From Clostridiales bacterium UBA929 (GTDB lineage Bacteria > Bacillota > Clostridia > Oscillospirales > UBA929): a DNA stretch of 6,792 nucleotides. How positions within the stretch are numbered: the first letter of the stretch is position 1; each line of letters starts with the position of its first letter. Shown here piece after piece: positions 1-4,292 of this stretch. A model generated the notes under the pieces. That model worked only from the letters and a program-made list of their open reading frames with translations. It made no database searches and was not told the origin of the DNA. The stretch spans positions 1 to 6,792 of the forward strand of contig DBDP01000158.1 of the NCBI GenBank assembly GCA_002293625.1. Direction: 5' to 3'. Position numbers and translations under genes: made by a program.

Positions 1-12
1 CGGGGGTAAACT

Positions 13-30
13 GATTACAACAGGGTAATC
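13..30. repeat. short inverted repeat near the window start
   Basis: GATTAC (13-18) and GTAATC (25-30) form a perfect 6-base inverted repeat with a 6-base spacer. It could be a small operator, but a repeat this short can occur by chance. The rest of 1-68 shows no start codon with a ribosome binding site and no convincing promoter. Confidence 0.2.
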
Positions 31-68
31 TCGCGGACACATAACGGCAAACAACTGACCACATCGCA

Positions 69-127
69 AGCGGCGCAATATGGCACCCGGCTTTTAATCG
101 CCGGAGCTGTATGCGCCGCTTTCTTTT
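69..127 (+). terminator. long hairpin with U-rich tail upstream of the regulator gene
   Basis: Bases 69-77 pair perfectly with 112-120 (9 bp, GC-rich). After a bulged A78 the stem continues 79-84 with 106-111 (two G-U pairs). A small internal loop follows, then 87-91 pairs with 100-104 around an 8-base loop. The 3' arm runs straight into TTTCTTTT (120-127). This is the form of an intrinsic terminator, although the U-tract is broken by one C. It may end transcription of a gene upstream of the window, or act as an attenuator for the regulator whose ribosome binding site starts 24 bases later. The hairpin also argues against an in-frame start at 111, which lies inside the stem. Confidence 0.5.
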
Positions 128-164
128 ACATTTCATGATTTCTTTAAGACGGGAGGATTCCGAC

Positions 165-857
165 ATGAACGCAAAATACTTGGCCGTTGACAGCGACGTA
201 AAACTTGCTGATTCCGAGGCAGCGGCATGGGCGCGGCGCGGTATCGGTATGGAACGTGCGGATAACATGACCGACGCCATAAAAAGGTTGTTATCCCCAA
301 ATATATACCTTTATGTCGGAATCAACGCCGACGCGGTAGAATTCATGCCCATGCTGAACATGATGCGGAGCGTGACCTTTACGCCGATACTGATCGCCAC
401 CGGAAGCTTCACGACCCATACGGAGGTCGAGGCACTGCATAACGGCGCGGATTTATACGCCCGCTGGCACCCAACGCCGGAGGACAATATGGCGTCGGTT
501 ATGGCGCACGTCGAGAGAGCATCCAAGCGCGAAATGGCTCAGATTCGCGCTCCGCGTATACTTGCCTGCGGTAATCTGCTCGTCTTCACGGACTATAAAA
601 TGGTTTTTTGCGGCGATAAGGAAATCATGTTCACGGCGAAAGAGTACGGCATATTGGCCTACTTGCTGAACCACATCAACATTACCCTCTCCATCGGTCA
701 AATAGCCCAAGAGGTATGGGGCGGCGCAGGTGTATCGCAGGGGGCAGTACGCAAAAACATCGACCTGCTTCGAAAGAGGCTAAGGGACGCCGGATTTGTT
801 GGTGGTGTTATTACCAATTACAGAGGAATGGGATACCGCCTTGCGACAACGCTATGA
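165..857 (+). CDS. winged-helix (OmpR/PhoB-type) regulator with degenerate receiver domain
   Basis: This is a predicted cytoplasmic transcription factor of 230 residues. Residues about 5-120 resemble a response-regulator receiver: an acidic start (D9, D11), PILIATG with the conserved Thr (T79), and an ADLY segment at 95-98. The position where the phosphorylated Asp should sit (about 50-54, YVGIN) has none, and no Lys follows ADLY. It is therefore probably not a classical phosphorylation switch. Residues about 133-227 form the OmpR-type winged helix: FTAKEYGILAYLL, recognition helix about 193-206 (GAVRKNIDLLRKRL), and wing ending NYRGMGYRL. The start at 165 is chosen because GGGAGG (151-156) lies 8 bases upstream; an in-frame ATG at 111 lies in a hairpin and lacks a site. 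No sensor kinase is visible. The 11-base repeats about 75 bases downstream suit this DNA-binding class, so control of the downstream operon is a reasonable inference. The domain calls are firm; the target is not. Confidence 0.85.
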   Translation: MNAKYLAVDSDVKLADSEAAAWARRGIGMERADNMTDAIKRLLSPNIYLYVGINADAVEFMPMLNMMRSVTFTPILIATGSFTTHTEVEALHNGADLYARWHPTPEDNMASVMAHVERASKREMAQIRAPRILACGNLLVFTDYKMVFCGDKEIMFTAKEYGILAYLLNHINITLSIGQIAQEVWGGAGVSQGAVRKNIDLLRKRLRDAGFVGGVITNYRGMGYRLATTL

Positions 858-929
858 CTGATACGCCGTGACTTTAAACTAACTTGTCAACATAATAAAA
901 ACGAGGTCATTTTCGCTATAGAGTTGTCG

Positions 930-973
930 TAAAATTTCGCGTATATTTCCTGTTCATTTCCCGTTCATTTCCT
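930..973 (+). promoter_or_regulatory. 11-base tandem repeats, candidate operator for the winged-helix regulator
   Basis: Four consecutive 11-base units start at 930, 941, 952 and 963. Each carries ATTTC at the same offset (934, 945, 956, 967). The last two are nearly identical (GTTCATTTCC plus one base) and the second is close to them (GTATATTTCCT). A pitch of 11 bases, about one helical turn, places the cores on one face of the DNA. OmpR/PhoB-type proteins are known to bind tandem half-sites of about this spacing, and such a protein is encoded just upstream. An alternative is an iteron array for replication initiation, since replication genes follow and the stretch is AT-rich. The repeats are seen directly; the role is inferred. 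Confidence 0.55.
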
Positions 974-983
974 ACTCGTATCG

Positions 984-989
984 TAAAAT
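984..989 (+). promoter_or_regulatory. candidate activator-dependent -10 element
   Basis: TAAAAT matches five of six bases of the -10 consensus. No acceptable -35 lies 16-18 bases upstream; that place is occupied by the 11-base repeats, the last of which ends 10 bases before the hexamer. This geometry resembles PhoB-type promoters, where the bound activator replaces the -35. Transcription would start near 996 and produce a leader of about 266 nt before the start codon at 1263. A second TAAAAT at 930-935 could be another start. Neither is proven. Confidence 0.35.
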
Positions 990-1000
990 TTCCCCATATT

Positions 1001-1050
1001 ACGGGGAGCTGCTGAGGTTAGCCTTTCGCGTCCCCGTGAGAGGGGAACGC
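1001..1050 (+). promoter_or_regulatory. mutually exclusive hairpins in the leader
   Basis: ACGGGGA (1001-1007) can pair with TCCCCGT (1031-1037). The same TCCCC (1031-1035), extended by GCG, can instead pair with GGGGA (1042-1046) and CGC (1048-1050) around a 6-base loop with one bulged A. An additional TCCCC at 991-995 can pair with 1003-1007 if the transcript starts far enough upstream. Alternating TCCCC/GGGGA segments are the layout of attenuators and riboswitches. No ligand or protein is evident. Confidence 0.4.
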
Positions 1051-1114
1051 ACGAATGAAACGGACAAGCCATGAACCGCCGCTTGGCAGCCCGCATATAA
1101 AAACGAATATGCAC

Positions 1115-1152
1115 AGCGCCGTGATCCTAAGACATAGGATTGTGGCGTTTTT
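1115..1152 (+). terminator. intrinsic terminator inside the leader
   Basis: Bases 1115-1129 pair with 1135-1149 along 15 positions: six Watson-Crick pairs next to the loop, three G-U type pairs, four G-C pairs, then one G-U and one A-U. The loop is AGACA (1130-1134). Five T residues (1148-1152) end the structure, the first two of them in the stem base. No gene ends just upstream; the nearest stop codon is at 857, so it would act on leader transcripts rather than terminate a coding gene. It lies 111 bases before the sigma-like start and is a good candidate for conditional termination. Confidence 0.6.
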
Positions 1153-1220
1153 ACGTCCGACAGGATTATATCATTTTCGGCAATCGGACAAGCCTGACCG
1201 CGCCCGCTCACCGCCGATGC

Positions 1221-1253
1221 CCTTCTTTCTCCCCAAATCTCGGAGAAAGGAGG
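1221..1253 (+). promoter_or_regulatory. hairpin burying the ribosome binding site of the sigma-like gene
   Basis: Bases 1221-1232 pair with 1242-1253 over 12 consecutive positions with a single G-U pair (1224/1250) and a 9-base loop (1233-1241). The 3' arm contains the whole of AAAGGAGG (1246-1253), the ribosome binding site for the start at 1263. With this stem formed the ribosome could not reach the site. No T-run follows, so it is not a terminator. Translational control is inferred from the pairing. Confidence 0.6.
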
Positions 1254-1262
1254 ACAAGCTCC

Positions 1263-1670
1263 ATGAAATTCTATATCCCGTTTCATTCCATGGACGGCAG
1301 TACATACAAAGCCGAAACCGGCAGGGATGGCGTCACCGAAGACGATATGCGCACCTTGCGCCGCGTCGCTAAGAGCAGCCAGAAGCAGATGGCGAAAGGA
1401 AATCGGCTGGACACCGTCTCCATCGAACTGATCACGGAAGACGGCTGGGAGCAGACGGATGTGGTGGTAATCGTGGAAGAACAGGACGAATACGAACGGT
1501 TACATAAAGCCATCGCCACGCTGACTCAGGAGCAGCAGGCGTTAATTCATGCGGTGTACTTTCAAGGCGTCAGCCAACGCGAGATTGCCAAAGCAGAAGG
1601 CGTTTCTGACATGGCGATCCGAGACCGCTTGAAGCGCATTTATAAAAAACTAAAAATTTTCTTGGAGTAG
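1263..1670 (+). CDS. sigma-70 region-4-like helix-turn-helix protein
   Basis: The 135-residue product has a C-terminal domain (about 78-133) like region 4 of sigma-70 factors: LTQEQQALIHAVYF, then the helix-turn-helix GVSQREIAKAEGVSDMAIRDRL (102-123) and a basic tail RIYKKLKIF. Region 2, needed to melt a promoter, is absent. The N-terminal half (1-77) is polar with a beta-rich stretch around 51-72 (TVSIEL, VVVIV) and I do not recognise it. Small region-4-only proteins are common in Firmicute phages and mobile elements, where they are thought to act as transcription regulators. The start at 1263 has AAAGGAGG 9 bases upstream; longer in-frame reading back to 1140 would run through the leader hairpins. 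That ribosome binding site is buried in a 12-bp stem and a terminator lies further upstream, so expression looks tightly controlled. Family assignment is good; the target promoter is unknown. Confidence 0.8.
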   Translation: MKFYIPFHSMDGSTYKAETGRDGVTEDDMRTLRRVAKSSQKQMAKGNRLDTVSIELITEDGWEQTDVVVIVEEQDEYERLHKAIATLTQEQQALIHAVYFQGVSQREIAKAEGVSDMAIRDRLKRIYKKLKIFLE

Positions 1671-1686
1671 ACCCTTCGCACCGGCG

Positions 1687-1750
1687 TTTTTTTGGGGGGT
1701 TTATATATGAGGGGCAATCCCCGCACAAAAATACACTCCCCTCAAGGAGG
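1687..1750 (+). promoter_or_regulatory. T7-G6 run and inverted repeat before the small ORF
   Basis: Seven T (1687-1693) are followed by six G (1694-1699). Then TGAGGGG (1708-1714) can pair with CCCCTCA (1738-1744), which abuts the AAGGAGG ribosome binding site at 1744-1750. A small alternative hairpin, GGGG (1711-1714) with CCCC (1719-1722), competes with it. The stem before the T-run (1677-1679 with 1684-1686) has only 3 bp, so I do not call a terminator. Confidence 0.25.
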
Positions 1751-1757
1751 ACAAATC

Positions 1758-1928
1758 GTGCAAATCATTCGCATCATCATCAGCGAAGGCAGGGCGCGGA
1801 TCGTGGAGGTATCCAAGAAACCGAAGCGAAAACGCAGCATTCACGACCTGCTCCGCTCCATGCCAAAGGCGCTTCTGGCAAAAGCGCTCCGCATCCCACC
1901 GGGAAAGGGGGAACACACGGATGTATAG
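1758..1928 (+). CDS. small basic protein of unknown function, coupled to the DNA polymerase
   Basis: The 56-residue product is not recognised. It begins with a hydrophobic beta-like stretch (QIIRIIISEG, 2-11) and RARIVEV, then a strongly basic segment KKPKRKR (20-26). A possible amphipathic helix (SIHDLLRSMPKALLAKAL) and a Gly/Lys-rich tail follow. No membrane segment, signal peptide or metal site is seen. The GTG start at 1758 is chosen because a full AAGGAGG (1744-1750) lies 7 bases upstream. An in-frame ATG at 1707 with a G-run upstream would add 17 residues and is less likely. The stop codon lies 8 bases inside the polymerase gene, which suggests translational coupling and perhaps a role with the polymerase; the basic patch would suit nucleic-acid binding. 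Both roles are inference. Confidence 0.65.
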   Translation: MQIIRIIISEGRARIVEVSKKPKRKRSIHDLLRSMPKALLAKALRIPPGKGEHTDV

Positions 1929-3795
1929 GACTGTCACCGATCTCTGTGAGGTACGCGAATACCTCTCCGGCCAGCCGCTTGTCGCGTTCGATATCGAAAC
2001 AGCGCCGCTGGAAGAGTACCGTTACGTGGAGCGGGCGGCGCTGGACGCGCACAAGGCGCATGTCGTGGGCATCAGCTTTTCCGTGGCGGAGGGTTCCGGC
2101 ATCTATGTCCCATTGGCTCACCGCAAAGGCGAAAACGCCAACGCCGATGAAGTGTGGGCGATGCTGGCCGACTTCGCCGCAAACCCCAATGTGACCAAGA
2201 TCGCCCACAACATGGCGTTCGAGTCCATGTTTTTCTACGCGCGGGGCATCATCCTCCAGCCGCCGGTGTACGACACCATCGCGGCGGCGCAGCTCACCCT
2301 CAAGAGCAACACCGCATTCCGCACCCTGTCGGACAGCGGACTCAAGACGCTGGTTCCCAAGCTGCTCGGCGACGCACTGCCCACCTTCGAGCAAGTCACC
2401 GGAGGTCGCCACTTCGATCAGCTCGACCCCGCCGACGCGAAAACCGTCCGCTATGCCTGTGCGGACAGCGATTACACTTTGCGCCTTTATCACATCTTCA
2501 ACGCTTGGTTCGACCGTTACCTTCCCAAGCACCGTCAGATTGTAGAGCGGATCGAATCGCCCACCGCCGTCTACTGCGGCCTGATGAAGTATAACGGACT
2601 CCCGGTCAACCGCGACCTGATGCTGGCGAAACAGGAAGAGGCTGAAACCGCGTTGGAAGCTCTCCGGGAGAAGATCAAGTTCGTGATCGGCGATGTGGAT
2701 ATCGGTGCCAACGCCAGCACAGCGGCGTTCAAGCGGTATCTTTATAAAGACCTCGGACTGCCGGTGTTCCGCACAACAGCAAAAAACCAGCCCGCCGTCG
2801 ATGATGAGGCGCTGATCCTTCTCCATGAACACTGTGTCGCGGAACACCCCGAACTGGCTCCGCTGATCGACCTGATCCGGGACTACCGTAAATGGGGGAA
2901 GTTGAAATCTACCTATGTGGACGGGTATCTGGACTATATCAATCCCGCCACCGGGCGCATCCACACCGATCTAATGCCGCTGGCCACCGAGACTGGGCGG
3001 TTCGCTGCCCGGAATCCCAATATGCAGAATATGCCCCGTTCCGGTGGGGATAAGCTGGGCGTCCGAAACTTCATCACCGCGCCGGAAGGCAAGGTGCTGC
3101 TGTCACTGGACTTCTCCCAAATCGAACTGCGTGTCGGCGCGTTCTACTGCCGGGATAAGAAGATGCTGGAAACCTACCGCGTCGGTGGAGATATCCACAA
3201 CCAGACCGCCGATGTCGTGTTCGGCGTAAAAAAGCATGACAAAGAGGAGCGAACCATCGCGAAGAACGTAAACTTCGGCACATTTTTCGGTTTATACCCA
3301 AACGGACTCCAGCGCACGTTGAAATTCAAAGCGGGGCTGAATGTCCCGCTGGAGCGGTGCGAAAAGATCATCGCCAACATCAAGGCCGGATACCCGGCGC
3401 TTGTCCGCTGGCAAGTGGACACCAAACGCCGCGCCGCCGGTCAGCGGTATTCCGAAACATGGCTGGGACGGCGGCGGTATCTTCCTGAAATATCTTCACC
3501 GGACTGGAGCCGTCGCTCGTTTGCCGAACGCTGCGCCCTCAACACACCGATCCAAGGCACCGCCGCCGATATCCTAAAACTGGCGCTTGGCCGGATCATT
3601 GCCGGTTTACCGGAACGCCCGTGGCTCCGTCCGCTGCTGCAAATCCACGACGAACTGGTCTTTGAGCTGCCGGAGGAGCGGTCGGAGGAGGCCACCGCGT
3701 TTATCCGTGAGTGCATGGAAGCGCAGCCCTTTCCGGAGTTCGATCTGCCAATCATTGCCGAGGCTGCTGTGGGGACGAGCTTTGGAAGTTTATAA
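1921..3795 (+). CDS. phage-type family A DNA polymerase with 3'-5' exonuclease domain
   Basis: This is a replicative DNA polymerase of 624 residues, about the size of the Klenow fragment, with no 5' nuclease domain. The proofreading domain (about 18-200) shows Exo I FDIET (D24, E26), Exo II HNMAFE (N97, E101) and Exo III YACAD (Y178, D182). Exo II has Glu where E. coli Pol I has Asp. The polymerase domain carries motif A, LDFSQIELR (D397), motif B, R444-K448-F452-G453-F456-G457, and motif C, IHDELVFE (D577, E578). F452 corresponds to E. coli F762. F456 replaces the usual Tyr before Gly (Y766 in E. coli). TPIQGTAADILK near the C-terminus is also typical. All catalytic acids are present, so synthesis activity is expected. 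The ATG at 1921 lies inside the end of the small upstream ORF, with a G/A-rich site (AAAGGGGG) just upstream. The gene acts with the primase/helicase downstream. Confidence 0.95.
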   Translation: MYRTVTDLCEVREYLSGQPLVAFDIETAPLEEYRYVERAALDAHKAHVVGISFSVAEGSGIYVPLAHRKGENANADEVWAMLADFAANPNVTKIAHNMAFESMFFYARGIILQPPVYDTIAAAQLTLKSNTAFRTLSDSGLKTLVPKLLGDALPTFEQVTGGRHFDQLDPADAKTVRYACADSDYTLRLYHIFNAWFDRYLPKHRQIVERIESPTAVYCGLMKYNGLPVNRDLMLAKQEEAETALEALREKIKFVIGDVDIGANASTAAFKRYLYKDLGLPVFRTTAKNQPAVDDEALILLHEHCVAEHPELAPLIDLIRDYRKWGKLKSTYVDGYLDYINPATGRIHTDLMPLATETGRFAARNPNMQNMPRSGGDKLGVRNFITAPEGKVLLSLDFSQIELRVGAFYCRDKKMLETYRVGGDIHNQTADVVFGVKKHDKEERTIAKNVNFGTFFGLYPNGLQRTLKFKAGLNVPLERCEKIIANIKAGYPALVRWQVDTKRRAAGQRYSETWLGRRRYLPEISSPDWSRRSFAERCALNTPIQGTAADILKLALGRIIAGLPERPWLRPLLQIHDELVFELPEERSEEATAFIRECMEAQPFPEFDLPIIAEAAVGTSFGSL

Positions 3796-3929
3796 CCGAA
3801 GAGCCGAACAGACCGGCAGGGAGACTTGGAACCCGCAGGCATAGCGAGCCTGTGAGCGTAGCCGCAGGGTGAAAGACGACCGTCTACCGGGCGTCGTGAG
3901 GCTTGACATGAAGAATTGGAGGATTTGTT
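3796..3929 (+). other. structured spacer between polymerase and DUF4406 genes
   Basis: At 134 bases this is long for a block whose other replication genes overlap or nearly touch. Several pairings are visible: 3834-3840 with 3848-3854 (7 bp, one G-U, loop ATAGCGA); GGT 3868-3870 and AGAC 3874-3877 with GTCT 3882-3885 and ACC 3886-3888, leaving a GAA bulge; competing ACGAC 3876-3880 with GTCGT 3893-3897; and AGCC 3860-3863 with GGCT 3900-3903 closing the outside. CCGCAGG occurs twice (3833-3839 and 3862-3868). It may be a small structured RNA or a leader for the next gene. There is no T-run to make it a terminator, and I do not recognise a known class. The last bases hold the GGAGG of the next gene. 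Confidence 0.4.
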
Positions 3930-4292
3930 ATGAAATTAATCTATATCTGCTCACCGTTCGCCGGGCAGCGTGACGCTGCACCCAATGTCCGCTGCGGCGG
4001 GGACGTTGAGGATAACATCCTCAAAGCAAGACGCTACTGCCGCTTCGCTATGTCGCAGGGCGAGCTGCCGTTCGCGCCGCATCTGATCTTCCCGCAGTTT
4101 TTGGATGACAGCGACCCCGCCGAGCGTCAGGCCGGACTCAACATGGGGCTGTCCGTCTTAGGGTACTGCTCCGAGCTGTGGAGCTTTGGCTCAGAGGTGA
4201 CGCCCGGCATGGCCTCCGAGATCGAATGGGCGGAGAAATTGAAAATCCCCGTACGCCGGTTTACCGCCGCCTGTGAGGAGGTGTTCCCGTGA
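3930..4292 (+). CDS. DUF4406 protein (nucleoside deoxyribosyltransferase-like fold)
   Basis: The 120-residue product matches the DUF4406 pattern seen in phage genomes. It starts with a strand and loop YICSPF (5-10), followed by N29 with A33 and Y36 in a helix, then GELPFAPHLIFPQFL (44-58) and R66. ELWSFG (82-87), GMASEIEWA (93-101) and a final strand KIPVRRF complete it. The fold relates to nucleoside 2-deoxyribosyltransferases and other Rossmann-like nucleotide-binding proteins; the E97 region matches where such enzymes carry a catalytic Glu. The substrate is not known. Its place between polymerase and primase suggests nucleotide metabolism or modification during element replication, but an anti-defence role is also possible. 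GGAGG (3918-3922) lies 7 bases before the ATG. The TGA stop overlaps the primase ATG by one base, so the two are probably translationally coupled. Family is confident; activity is inferred. Confidence 0.85.
   Translation: MKLIYICSPFAGQRDAAPNVRCGGDVEDNILKARRYCRFAMSQGELPFAPHLIFPQFLDDSDPAERQAGLNMGLSVLGYCSELWSFGSEVTPGMASEIEWAEKLKIPVRRFTAACEEVFP

Larger units (their letters stand above)
927..992 (+). repeat. pair of 12-base direct boxes flanking the 11-base repeat array
   Basis: TCGTAAAATTTC occurs exactly at 927-938 and again at 981-992, 54 bases apart. Each copy contains TAAAAT, one mismatch from the -10 consensus TATAAT. The two copies bracket the 11-base array at 941-973. They may be tandem -10 elements, protein-binding boxes, or both. 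Confidence 0.6.
990..1262 (+). other. long structured 5' leader of the sigma-like gene
   Basis: This gene-free stretch has an unusual density of pairing. The elements are: 1001-1007 with 1031-1037; 1028-1035 with 1042-1050 (competing with the first); 1065-1069 with 1081-1085; 1093-1098 with 1107-1112; the terminator hairpin 1115-1149; GTCCGA 1155-1160 with TCGGAC 1184-1189; and the ribosome-binding-site hairpin 1221-1253. CGGACAAGCC also occurs twice (1061-1070 and 1185-1194). It resembles a cis-regulatory RNA, but I do not recognise a known riboswitch class. An ORF at 1055-1372 crosses it with a Shine-Dalgarno-like GAGGGG (1040-1045), but its Arg/His/Pro-rich translation looks spurious. Confidence 0.5.

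Noticed and set aside
111..164. upstream in-frame start of the regulator gene
   Set aside because: The ATG lies within the 3' arm of the 69-120 hairpin and has no ribosome binding site, whereas 165 has GGGAGG at good spacing.
1140..1262. upstream extension of the sigma-like frame
   Set aside because: It runs through the terminator arm and the buried ribosome binding site. The start at 1263 has AAAGGAGG 9 bases upstream.
1055..1372. 105-codon frame crossing the leader, with a GAGGGG upstream
   Set aside because: The product is rich in Arg, His and Pro with no domain, it runs through the terminator and ribosome-binding-site hairpins, and it overlaps the sigma-like gene by about 110 bases in another frame. 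A leader peptide that opens the hairpins by translation remains possible, but I cannot support it.
1687..1699. T7-G6 run as a slippery frameshift site
   Set aside because: The sigma-like gene has already stopped at 1670 and no upstream frame needs joining to the next gene.
1780..2964. 394-codon open frame on the minus strand
   Set aside because: It lies opposite the polymerase exonuclease region and the small ORF, with no ribosome binding site or domain seen. It is taken as a shadow frame.
3868..3904. group II intron domain V-like segment (GGTGAAAGAC)
   Set aside because: The conserved domain V sequence and stem lengths do not match, and no intron-encoded protein or other intron domain is present.
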